A stretch of DNA of 64,000 bases from Aurelia coerulea (Eukaryota > Cnidaria > Scyphozoa > Semaeostomeae > Ulmaridae): NCBI GenBank assembly GCA_039566865.1, contig CM076957.1:7387896-7451895 (forward strand). Direction: 5' to 3'. Under the pieces are notes generated by a model. That model was not told the origin of the DNA. It searched no databases and worked only from the letters and a program-made list of their open reading frames with translations. A program made the position numbers and the translations under genes. Positions 23,322 to 34,000 of this stretch are shown one piece after another. Positions within the stretch are counted from its first letter, which is position 1, and the number at the start of each line of letters is the position of its first letter.

Positions 23322-24360
23322 GACCCCTAAAGGTACTTTGAAGTACCCCTACCGAGGGGTACTTTGAAGTACCCCAAGGTATGGTACTTCAGAATATCCC
23401 TAAAGGTACTTCAGAAAACCCCTGGTAGTATTGCTAATGGTACTTCAAAGAACCCCTGAAGGTATTTCAAAGTTCCTCCTAAAGGTACTTGAGAGTACTA
23501 CTAAAGGTACTTGAAAATTATTCTAAAGGTACTTCAGAATATCCCTAAAGGTACTTGAGAGTGCGCTTAAAGGTACTTCAGATTTCTTCTAAAGGTAATT
23601 CGGAGAGCCCCTAGAGGTACTTCAGAGTACTACCAAAGGTACTTGAGAGAACTTCTAAAGGTACTTCCGAATACCCCTGAAGGTACTTGAGAGAGTGCCC
23701 TTAAAGGTACTTCAGAGAGCCCCTAAAGGTACTTGAGAGTATTCCTTTCAGAGTACTACTAAAGGTACTTCAGAGAACCCCTAAAGGTACTTGAGAGTAT
23801 TCCTTTCAGAGTACTACTAAAGGTACTTCAGAGAACCCTTAAAGGTACTTCAGAGAGCCCCTAAAGGTACTTGAGAGTATTCCTTTCAGAGTACTACTAA
23901 AGGTACTTCAGAGAACCCTTAAAGGTACTTCAGAGAGCCCCTAAAGGTACTTGAGAGTATTCCTTTCAGAGTACTACTAAAGGTACTTAAGAGAACCCTT
24001 AAAGGTACTTCAGAGAGCCCCTAAAGGTACTTGAGAGTATTCCTTTCAGAGCACCACTAAAGGTACTTCAGAGAACCCTTAAAGGTACTTCAGAGAGCCC
24101 CTAAAGGTACTTGAGAGTATTCCTTTCAGAGAACTACTAAAGGTACTTCAGAGAACCCTTGAAGGTACTTCAGAGAGCCCCTAAAGGTACTTGAGAGTAT
24201 TCCTTTCAGAGTACTACTAAAGGTACTTCAGAGGACCCTTAAAGGTACTTCAGAGAGCCCCTAAAGGTACTTGAGAGTATTCCTTTCAGAGTACTACTAA
24301 AGGTACTTCAGAGAACCCCTAAAGGTACTTCAGAGAACTCCCAAAAGGTACTTCATAGTA
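23322..24360. repeat. Minisatellite block A, 80-bp higher-order repeat
   Basis: The basic unit is about 20 bp built on CTAAAGGTACTTCAGAG. From about 23740 four variant units form an 80-bp higher-order repeat marked by GAGAGTATTCCTTTCAGAG, recurring at 23799, 23879, 23959, 24039, 24119, 24199 and 24279. The left 400 bp are more diverged single units, as expected at an array edge. Confidence 0.93.
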
Positions 24361-25715
24361 TTCTTAAAGGTGCTTCAAAGAACCCCTGAAGGTATTTCAG
24401 AGTACTGCTAAAGGTACTTCAAAGAACCCCTGAAGGTACTTCAGAGTACTACTAAAGGTATTTCACAGCAACTCTAAAGGTACTTTAGTGAACCCCTAAA
24501 GGTACTTCAAAATACCTCCAAAGGTACTTCAGAGTACTACTAAAGGTATTTCACAGCAACTCTAAAGGTACTTGAGAGTACCCCTAAAGGTACTTCAAAA
24601 TACCTCCAAAGGTACTTCAGAGTACTACTAAAGGTATTTCACAGCAACTCTAAAGGTACTTTAGTGAACCCCTAAAGGTACTTCAAAATACTTCCAAAGG
24701 TACTTCAGAGTACTACTAAAGGTATTTCACAGCAACTCTAAAGGTACTTGAGAGTACCCCTAAAGGTACTTCAAAATACCTCCAAAGGTACTTCAGAGTA
24801 CTACTAAAGGTATTTCACAGCAACTCTAAAGGTACTTTAGTGAACCCCTAAAGGTACTTCAAAATACCTCCAAAGGTACTTCAGAGTACTACTAAAGGTA
24901 TTTCACAGCAACTCTAAAGGTACTTTAGTGAAACCCTAAAGGTACTTCAAAATACCTCCAAAGGTACTTCAGAGTACTACTAAAGGTATTTCACGGCAAC
25001 TCTAAAGGTACTTTAGTGAAACCCTAAAGGTACTTCAAAATACCTCCAAAGGTACTTCAGAGTACTACTAAAGGTATTTCACAGCAACTCTAAAGGTACT
25101 TTAGTGAACCCCTAAAGGTACTTCAAAATACTTCCAAAGGTACTTCAGAGTACTACTAAAGGTATTTCACAGCAACTCTAAAGGTACTTGAGAGTACCCC
25201 TAAAGGTACTTCAAAATACCTCCAAAGGTACTTCAGAGTACTACTAAAGGTATTTCACAGCAACTCTAAAGGTACTTTAGTGAACCCCTAAAGGTACTTC
25301 AAAATATCTCCAAAGGTACTTCAGAGTACTACTAAAGGTATTTCACAGCAACTCTAAAGGTACTTTAGTGAAACCCTAAAGGTACTTCAAAATACCTCCA
25401 AAGGTACTTCAGAGTACTACTAAAGGTATTTCACGGCAACTCTAAGGGTACTTTAGTGAAACCCTAAAGGTACTTCAAAATACCTTCAAAGGTACTTCAG
25501 AGTACTACTAAAGGTATTTCACGGCAACTCTAAAGGTACTTGAGAGTACCCCTAAAGGTACTTCAAAATACCTCCAAAGGTACTTCAGAGTACTACTAAA
25601 GGTATTTCACGGCAACTCTAAAGGTACTTTAGTGAAACCCTAAAGGTACTTCAAAATACCTCCAAAGGTACTTCAGAGTACCACTAAAGGTATTTCACGG
25701 CAACTCTAAGGTACT
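24361..25715. repeat. Minisatellite block B, 88-bp higher-order repeat
   Basis: The same 22-bp theme is now organised in four-unit blocks of 88 bp marked by GGTATTTCACAGCAACTC and CTTCAAAATACCTCC. About 14 blocks run to 25715, some with CACGGCAACTC or TTGAGAGTACC variants that alternate, hinting at a still larger period. There is no open frame across it. Confidence 0.93.
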
Positions 25716-25744
25716 TGAGATGAGAGGACCAGTTGTGTTCCAGT

Positions 25745-26750
25745 TGGGGTCCCACCAAAAAAATTTATCTAAAAATTGAAATTTCGTCAAATTGGTTCAA
25801 AATTGGTACACAGCCTATTTCAAACATGCTGATTACGAATATGAATAAAGATTTTGAAAATGTTGTCATCAAAGTGGTCCAAATGGCACACAAAGTGGCA
25901 CAAATGATTGAAATTTTAAATTGCGTAGAATTAACTCAAAATTAGTAAAGAGCCTATTTCAAACATGCTGATTAAGAATATGGACAAAGATTTTGAAAAT
26001 GTTGTCCCCAGAGTGGTCCAAATGGCACACAAAGTGGCACAAATGACCCAAAATTTAAATTGCATAGAATTATCTCAAGATTAGGAAAGAGCCAATTTCA
26101 AACATGCTGATTATGAGAATATGAACAAAGATTTTGAAAATATTGTCACCACAGTGATCCAAATGGCACACAAAGTGGCACTAATGACAAAAAATTTAGA
26201 TTGCATAGAAATGTCTCAAAATTGGTAAACAACCTATTTCAAATATGCTGATTACGAATATGAACAAATATTTTGAAAATATTGTCCCCAAAATTGTCCA
26301 AATGGCACAAAAAGTGGCACAAATGACCAAAAATTTAAATGGCATGGAATTATCTTAAAATTAGTAGCGAGCCTATTTCAAACATGCTGATTACGAATAT
26401 GAACAAACATTTTGAAGATATTGTCACGAAAATGGTCCAAATGGCACACAAAGTGGCACAAATGACCAAAACTTTAAATTGCGTAGAATTAACTCAAAAT
26501 TAGTAAAGAGCCTATTTCAAAAATGCTGATTACGAATATGAACAAAGATTTTGAAGATATTGTCACCAAAATGGTCCAAATGGCACACAAAGTGGCACAA
26601 ATGATTGAAATTTTAAATTGCGTAGAATTAGCTCAAAATTAGTAAAGAGCCTATTTCAAACATGCTCATTACGAATATGAACAAGGTTTTTCAAAATATT
26701 GTCACCAAAGTGGTCCAACTGGCATCGAAAGTGACACAAATAACCATAAC
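25745..26750. repeat. 139-bp tandem satellite, about seven monomers
   Basis: The motif CAAACATGCTGATTACGAAT recurs at 25821, 25960, 26099, 26240, 26379, 26518 and 26657, a spacing of 139 (once 141). Each monomer also carries GTGGTCCAAATGGCACA. 139 is not a multiple of three and frames break, so it is noncoding. It begins directly after the minisatellite. Confidence 0.93.
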
Positions 26751-27119
26751 TGAACTTGCTTCCAAATTCCTGAATATTGGTACGCCTGCATATTTTGATT
26801 GCAAGTATTTTTATAAGAAACCGCTTTTAAGAAACTTGACACTCAGATCGCCAAAAAATAAGAAACTCCAGCACCGAGAAAATGTTTATTTACCGGGTGT
26901 GCTATTCAACTCGATAGGTTACGATAAAGTTTTTGAAGAGTTATGACTTAAAACGTTTGCAAAAAGCTTTTACTTTGCCTCTGGATTTTTTACACATTCG
27001 TGTCATTCCTGTGTTCAGAGCAAAATGTGAGTTTCTTGATATTTTGTCAACGAGTTTTTCGTACTGACTTGGGATTTAGAAATCGATTGGATGTATTCTG
27101 CTGCACGAGCGTTGGCTCT
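26751..27119. other. Stretch without a gene
   Basis: Contains ATAAGAAACCGCTTTTAAGAAAC near 26815, words typical of the pogo-like MITE ends, but I find no partner end. Confidence 0.35.
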
Positions 27120-27340
27120 ATCCAGGGATGGCGCCTGGGGGGGGCACGGGGGCAGAAGCCCCCACGACTTCATCAATCCCCCCATTGGCACTTAAAATTT
27201 TGAAAATAGTGCCATCTCAGTGAACTTGAATGGAACTTGAAAGGCGTGGTTTCATAAATATTTTCTCGCTTCGCTCACTGTCGGCACTCTGACAGTATTT
27301 GCCCCCTAGCATTTCTTCCGTGGCGCCATCTCTGGTTCTA
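27120..27340. mobile_element. Possible MITE with CCAGGGATGGCGCC ends
   Basis: CCAGGGATGGCGCC at 27121 mirrors GGCGCCATCTCTGG at 27321. The interior has G-run and GCTTCGCTC patches. Target duplication is not clear. Confidence 0.5.
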
Positions 27341-28277
27341 TCTTGGCAGAAATTTAACATTACTACAGTCATAAAAGCAATGTCTTCCCTCGTGATTTTG
27401 AAAATAGGGTCCCTTTTTGCTGGAAAAAGCCCCTTTTGCAAAATAAGAGAGTTTGTTTATCTGATTTTAATTTTCGAATCATGGAGATCCCTACAATTGA
27501 ATCCTTTCGTGTTAGTAAACTTAGTAAAAGAAATAATTACGATCGAGAGTGAACACTGATGGTGAACAAGGGGCAGCTTTGCAGCAATAGTAAAGGTTGC
27601 TTGCAATTACTGTTCAGCGTGTGCTTTGAGGCTTTTATCAAAATATCTACTCAACGATAGGACCTATGACAACCTACACTTTGCATAAATCTTGTATAAT
27701 TTTAAAGGAAATCTATGCATATACAAGCCTTTGATAAAAATAACATTACCAAAACAACAGGCCGTTGCTTGTGCCGTGCCATATTTGCGTAATTTACGTC
27801 AACATGAAATTTTGATATCTGATTGGCTAGACTTTGACCGCAAAGTGGCTTGAGCCACGTTTTTGCTTACATTCCCTCTGAAGTTTCAAATTTTTGTCTG
27901 GTAGAAATGGGATGAAGAGAGGCATTCTGAGCCAAGAAAAGGAATTCACTCGAAAATTTCCTTGGGATGCTAGTTCATAAATTTATTATCACCGAGGGGT
28001 GTATTATTCTTCCGAAAAGGATTTTAAGGGATTTTTTATGGATTTATGTTGGAAAAAGGATTTTGACCGGCATTTTAGCAAAGCTGTACGATATTTTGAC
28101 AGAGTGATTCGCCCCTTAGCTTTAAATGGTCAAGATTCTATTTTTAGTACATAAACGATCATGGGATCGGGGCAAAACTTGAAATTGCATTAAAAATGAA
28201 AAAAAAAAGGAAAACTTTCTTTATCCTGTTCTATTATTTTTTTCAATCTTGGTTCACTTTTGAATTTATTGGCTCAG
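27341..28277. other. Stretch without a recognised feature
   Basis: Only short ORFs with no recognisable motif, and no paired repeats that I can see. Confidence 0.35.
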
Positions 28278-28279
28278 TA

Positions 28280-28542
28280 CACTCTTCTCTTTTTATAAGA
28301 ATAATGTTTATAAGAATATTCAGGCTCAGAATCATCCAATTTTTAAGAATATTATAAGAATATCTAGAGAATCGCACGACTGACATACTGTATCTCATTT
28401 TTCAAAAGCTAAGTTTCTATTCGGGGCGGCTATTTCCTTTGGAAGCTTTGAAAAAAATAAGAATACTTTCAGGCTCAAAAAGAAAATTTCTTAAGAATAT
28501 CGAGGCTGGACAAAGTATAAGGTATTCTTATAAAAAAGAGTG
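28280..28542. mobile_element. Small TA-flanked inverted-repeat element
   Basis: GTACACTCTTCTCTTTTTAT pairs with ATAAAAAAGAGTGTAC at the right end, and TA lies at both borders. TTTATAAGAATA words repeat just inside, as in the pogo-like families. Confidence 0.7.
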
Positions 28543-28875
28543 TACCCAGCGTAGATTCAGGCGTCATTTCCCTTTCAGCAAAGAATGCTATTTCCTCCTT
28601 TGCAGTTTAAATCTACCTAAAGTGAAGATGTAAACTCAGTGTTAAAAGCAAGAACCTATCATTGATATTAGCCCGAACAAAGTTCTTGAATGAAGAACAA
28701 AATATTTTCCAGTGGAAATTTGGAACAATAAATTGTTTTTCGCGCCTTTTTTAATGTACTCAAAGTTTCTTGACGGTTTCTTATTGGTTTCATTAAATTC
28801 TTTCACAATGAAGTTTTATGACCTGGACACTTACTTAAGTACTCCTTGCCCAGGTACCATCTAAGTAATACAATA

Positions 28876-28983
28876 CAGTAAAGTAAAGTACGGCCTTCAA
28901 GAAAATTATTTTTAGCTCCTATTGCTCTCCCAGAATGACCCCATTCTCCAGTAAAATGGTTTCTTAACGGCGGCACTTTACTG
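28876..28983. mobile_element. 108-bp pogo-like MITE, TA flanks
   Basis: CAGTAAAGTAAAGTACGGCC at the left and GGCGGCACTTTACTG at the right, TA on both sides. Confidence 0.65.
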
Positions 28984-30450
28984 TACAAGAGAAAAGAGAA
29001 AATGATTTTAATGAAGACAAAACTGTTGCTGGAATGTTTGAGCTCCTTTAAAAAATTGTTTCTCTTATCCATTCTTCTCGATCATTCATTTTCCACTTTC
29101 CATTGAACACTCCATTCATCATTCAGTTTCGTCATTCTGTCTTACAGTTTCATCCCTTCATTTCACCCTATCATTACATTCTACAATTTCATATCATCAG
29201 TCCAGCCTTTCATACCTCTCTGACCACAACTCCTACGTTTTTAATATATCGACAATACTCAGAGTTCTGTTGAGAAAATCTAACAGTCTTGTCTTCACTT
29301 TAAGTTTCGTGAAAAGCTAGTTTATCCTTAGGAGTGCAATTGCTTTGTTCCAATTTTCAAAACACAGAACGATATTTTGCTATTTTCATGTGATTGTCAT
29401 GTGCCATCTTTCTGCTTGTCATGAGGTGCTTTTGATTTCTGCCTCACCAACTCTAGATAGTCTGTCACTGTCAGTTTCTTGAAAACAGCAAGATAAATTC
29501 AATATCCATAACATCACCACAGGTGCAAAACCTAGCAAGAAAGTTGAGGAAAATAGCATTCTCAGAAATACATTTGCTACAAAGTCCTTGGAAGATTCTT
29601 GGATCCAAAAGGCATCATTACCAAAACATGAATTAGATGTGAATAGAAGATACTAAAAAATTCTCGAAAAAATTCAGAAAAACTTGCTTCTCAGAACTAA
29701 ATTTGGATCTAGTCTAGAACTCAGGGGAAAATATAAAAGTTTGTCAACCTTTCAGCCCATCCATCATATCTGCAGATCTGCAAAATCTCTTCTTCGAAAC
29801 AGTTTCTTGCCAAAACATTGCTTGTAGGAAAAGCTAGGCAGGCTCGCCTAATGTTGATTCAAGAAATTAAAAACTAGGAAGGCAAGACTGCAGTGTCATC
29901 ATTGAATATCTTTGACAATGCAAAGAAGCAGGTCGAGAATACTATTTCCAAGACAAAAAACGCACGAATTAGAAGTGTTTCTTGCTGCCTTAGGTCTATG
30001 TTATGTACCCGAGATCCTGGCAATAGCATTCCGTCAACTGTCGATGTCTCTTCAGCCAGATAATGTTTTGAAAGAGACAGGACATAAACCAAAACCCAAG
30101 GTAAAAATTTCACAAAGATGAACTTTGCCCACTAGTCTCGAAAGACCCGTAGCTAACCTTCTCGGGACTTTCTCCCTATTTCAGATAAAGTTAATAAAAC
30201 AATTCCGTTCAAATAGACTTCATCATCATACTCCTTAATCATATTTTGTTATTCGGTTGAAATAAATTCATTAAATCTTACCTTTTCCACAATACTGTAA
30301 CTGCTTCTTTCTTTTCTTTCCTCCAAACCTTCGCCGCAGCAACAAAAACTTCAAAATTCAACCGTCGCAAAGAGAAGAAAAGAACGCGAATTGATTCCAT
30401 TTTCGAGCGCTTTGCGTAAGTCACGTGATATTTGCAGTCGCAAGGGTGCT
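28984..30450. other. Stretch without a recognised gene
   Basis: Includes a CATT/TTCAT-rich low-complexity stretch at 29085-29190. ORFs of 79 and 69 aa overlap near 29874-30121 on opposite strands. Neither has recognisable domains. Confidence 0.35.
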
Positions 30451-30590
30451 TTGAAGTACCTTTTTGACCTGAAGTACCCTAAGGTTTTCTAGAATACGCT
30501 CAAAGTACCCTATAGGGTACTTTAGAATACACTAGAATACCTCTTGGCCTTCAAATACCCTAGGGTACAATAAAGTACTTCTCAAAACCA
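30451..30590. repeat. Isolated GTACTT-repeat segment
   Basis: GAAGTACC, CAAAGTACCCTATAGGGTAC and GGGTACAATAAAGTAC echo the 22-bp unit of the 23.3-25.7 kb array, mostly in inverted orientation, 4.7 kb away. Confidence 0.55.
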
Positions 30591-30789
30591 GCTTATTTCT
30601 GTGAGTGTAGGAATCACAGTGTTCCGTATGGTCGTCAGAAATATATCCTTAAAGGGGCTGGGTCATGTAAAGTAAACAAGATTCTTTCGAAACGATGATT
30701 TTGCAGTTTTTTGATAGGCTATATCACAGAGTTTTTCCAATATTTTTAGCAAACTGATCAGTGTTATTTCATCTTATTTTCATTTCCAG

Positions 30790-31010
30790 ATAAAATTCTC
30801 ATAATAAATTATAAAAGTTACTACCTACTCTACATATTTATACTATACAACTGTACAAAACTACAGGGACGATAAAATGAGGAGCAAAAATGGCGTGACT
30901 ACCCCATGGTCTACATACAACAGAAACCGAAACGATAAACGTTACAAGGACAATACGCGAAAAGAAAAACAAGAAAAAGGAATACTTGAAATGAATCACT
31001 ATACGCTAAA
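30790..31010 (-). mobile_element. LINE 3' tail, minus strand
   Basis: ACGATAAAATGAGGAGCAAA and TGACTACCCCATGG match the tails at 52740-52957 and, inverted, 22187-22540. No RT sequence is attached. Confidence 0.6.
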
Positions 31011-32443
31011 TACAACACAAGTTAACTAGTGCTATTTTCTAGATGGAGTTCTGAATTTCGCAGACAAAGACGCGAAAATTCATATATTGTAAGATTACAG
31101 AGATAGCGGTTGAATCTTAGAAGTAGCTTTATTATGGATGCACCCCATCCATCAAAATTTCTGCAGAGCATAACTGACACATGCGGGCAACAATCTAGAT
31201 TACGGAGATACCGGTTGCTTTTACGGTTACGTGACCCAACCCCAATAAAGACGCTTTTAAAGTGCATATGAAATGAAATTTGTTATTTTCGATAATAGTA
31301 AATTCGAGGTCGCTGATCACGAACATGTGGCTGAAAATTTCGAAAAGTAATTCGTTACTATGTTATTAGCTCTCAAAGCTGTGATTCAAGTGGTTCAGTG
31401 GTCTGGTACGGGTGTTGTGCTTTGACGTAATAGGTTTGTCAGTTCACAAAGAACATAGCGAGAACAAAGGCTTTCCGTAATAGTGCCGGTCAGTGGCCTG
31501 TTGCACTTCGAAGTTCTCGACGAGTCTGCTGAGGTTTTCAGAGGCAATTTTTGACATCCAAAGCATCAATACAACAGTACTTTATGGAAGAACAACCTTC
31601 GACTCTTGATGATTGGTTTTTGAGTCTTTTACCATGAGCTGTTGGCTTCATTAGCTGAAGATTCATCGATTGAAGTGGCTGGCCATAACGACACACATAG
31701 GCCAATATGATTGCTATGTCGAAGCGACTTGCTTGGTCTTGCTTACAGCATATTAGCAAATGGTAAGTTTATTTTAGTGAAGTGTTTAATAGCTAAAACG
31801 TAGAATAGCGAATAAGACTGTTATCCAACTTATGTAGAATTGCCTAATATTTTTATTCGCGTTATGCGAGTCGGGGCGAGAGTCAGAGGACGTCATTTCT
31901 GTCAACGCGCGATGCCGATGGGCCTGACAAAATTATTTGCGACAGCAGGTCAATTTCATTTGTAAACGCCTCTCAATTCAACGCTGAAAGACTCCAATTC
32001 TTCTGGGAATGTTTCCTTGTTCAAAATGTATTGAAGGATAAAACTCTAACTCAGACTATCATCACCTTTAGTTTCTTGTTTTGAGCAGTGGAATCACATA
32101 ATTTTTCCCATGAGAAACGTTGTTTGTAGAAGTTTGATAATACAGCGGAGGCAGGTAAACAAACAGTTTGCAAAAATAATACCGTCTTCAAAGACATGTA
32201 AATAAACACCTAAGGCAACAGAAACTAACTATATCAAGATAAATGTAACTCGTTGATTTTGATCATTATCTTCATTTCTATTCCCTAGAACCCTCAATCA
32301 AATCTACTCAAAACTCCAGCCACTGAAATTGTAGATGTTTGCATATCAAAATATGACACAAACAGCAAAGGCTGGATGCAAGGACTTTCCCGGTGAATGA
32401 GCAACACCTAAAGAACCTTAGTGACATTTTTTTTTCTGTAAAA
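31011..32443. other. Stretch without a recognised feature
   Basis: No credible exon, tandem repeat or paired termini noticed. Confidence 0.35.
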
Positions 32444-33117
32444 CCGGGTGACCCAGAAAAAAGTGACCCAACGCAATTTGTTACAGAAAATTAACTAAGT
32501 GGCAGATTGAGATGCTTCAAACGTTGTTCTGTCGCTAAAAGACTAGCCTATGCCATGCGTATTTTTCGCAATTTTTTTCGGGCAAAATTAAAGTAAATGA
32601 ACGGAGATATATCGTAAATCTTCCTTTTGTTTTCAGCGATTCCAAAATTAAGGAGTTGCTTTTCGAGGAGGAAAGAGCATGCCTGAAATCCTCAAAAAGT
32701 CGTCAAAAACAGGGCATCGATTTACAGCCATTTCAAATCTTCAAAACAACGAGGAGCGTGTTTCATTTCAAACTGGGAATAGGTAACACAGTCGGAAGTC
32801 TGCAGAGCAAGTTTATAGTCCCTAGGTACTTGAAAATATTCTCAGGCAGAATGAAACACGCTCCTCGTTGTTTTGAAGATCTGAAATGGCTTCAAATCGA
32901 TCCCTCGTTTTTGACGACTTTTTGAGAATTTCAAGCCTGCCCTTTTCCTCAAAATCCTTAATTTGGGAACTTTCCCGTGCCCAAAAAAATTGCGAAAAAT
33001 ACTCGTAATGTAGGCTGGTCTTTTAGCGACAAAACAACGTTTGAAATATTTCAATCTGCTACTTACTATTTTTTCTATAACAGATTGCGTTGGGTCACTT
33101 TTTTCTGGGGCACCCGG
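32444..33117. mobile_element. Palindromic CCGGGTGACCC mariner-like MITE
   Basis: Left CCGGGTGACCCAGAAAAAAG, right CTTTTTTCTGGGGCACCCGG. Long inner arms pair, for example AACAACGAGGAGCGTGTTTC with GAAACACGCTCCTCGTTGTT. TA follows the right end; the left flank has decayed to AA. The ORFs at 32656-32925 and 32842-33054 are mirror products of the two arms and encode the same peptide-like string on opposite strands. Confidence 0.8.
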
Positions 33118-33182
33118 TAGTATAATCAGATACGAAATTTCTTTTCCCTCTTTGACTGGATTCTATTTGTTGTCATCCGTTG

Positions 33183-33750
33183 TATACACACATTTTTTCA
33201 TAAGAAACTAAGAATTTGGGCCAGAACTGAAAGTTTCTTAAAATTATCAGATTTTGAGCACTCAGAGTTTCTTACTAGTTTCCTAAAGGTTCCATAACAA
33301 TCTTCATATTTACTGCCAGTTCCGCCCTGTACCAATCTGAACATTTCAAAACAAAGTTTTTTGAAGCTTTTCTAATGTTTAGACATTACTCAAGTACCTT
33401 CCGAATACTATGATACAGGAAACAAGTAAAAATAAAGTAAATATTTGTCAAGAAATTCCTTTATCAAAATAATTAATCTTAGTTATGTTTTCCCAGTACT
33501 AAGGTTACAAGTCTTTTCTCATAAGAAACTCGGACTCCCCAGAAAGTTAAGAAACTCAAACATGTTTTTCTCTAGACTCATTTTTTTCCTGTATCATATT
33601 GTTCGAAAAGTACTTGAGTAATGTCTAAACATTGAAAAGACTTCAAAAAACACCTTGTGTTGAATTGTTCAAGAGGGCACAGATCAGGTAATTTTAAAAG
33701 ACTTCCAGTACTGGCCCAAATTCTTAGTTTCTTAATTTATAAGAAAAGTA
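33183..33750. mobile_element. Foldback element with ATAAGAAACTAAG arms
   Basis: CATAAGAAACTAAGAATTTG pairs with CAAATTCTTAGTTTCTTA at 33717-33734. Further in, TTTAGACATTACTCAAGTAC pairs with GTACTTGAGTAATGTCTAAA. It lies just past the 3' end of the coiled-coil gene. Confidence 0.7.
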
Positions 33751-33788
33751 CGTGTAATAGAGCACTATTGATGACCATGGTTTATAAA

Positions 33789-33794
33789 TTTATT
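33789..33794 (-). terminator. Polyadenylation signal of the coiled-coil gene
   Basis: AATAAA on the minus strand, about 110 bases after the stop codon, in GCGCAATAAATTTATAAACC. This would give a short 3' untranslated region ending near 33775. Minus-strand sequence beyond it is the foldback element at 33183-33750. Confidence 0.6.
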
Positions 33795-33904
33795 GCGCCA
33801 ATTTCAAGATGATAAAAATGATTTCAACTGTTTTAAAAACCTTGCTCAAAACACAATGTCTTTGAGTCTGTCTTTGAGTCTGTGAGTTCTCAAGTACGTG
33901 ATCC

Positions 33905-34000
33905 TCAACATATACAGTAACAGTGAATAAGATCTCGCTTGCTTTTTGGTAGTTTTTGTGCATGTCCTGAAGCTGCTCTCTGGTCTTCAGTCTTCCTGGC
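33905..34000 (-). CDS. Terminal exon of the coiled-coil gene (residues 479-509 and stop)
   Basis: Acceptor TTTTTAG at 34001-34007, then 31 codons and a TGA at 33905-33907. It encodes ARKTEDQRAASGHAQKLP and then KSKRDLIHCYCIC. The helix pattern stops here, giving a basic tail with three closely spaced cysteines at the very end. A different last exon could be used in other transcripts; nothing here decides that. Confidence 0.78.
   Translation of the reverse strand, partial: ARKTEDQRAASGHAQKLPKSKRDLIHCYCIC

Noticed and set aside
23322..25715. Possible CRISPR or coding repeat
   Set aside because: There are no spacers, periods are 20/22 and 80/88 bp with indels, and all frames contain stops.
32656..33054. 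Two ORFs on opposite strands with similar peptides
   Set aside because: They are mirror translations of the two arms of the palindromic element at 32444-33117.
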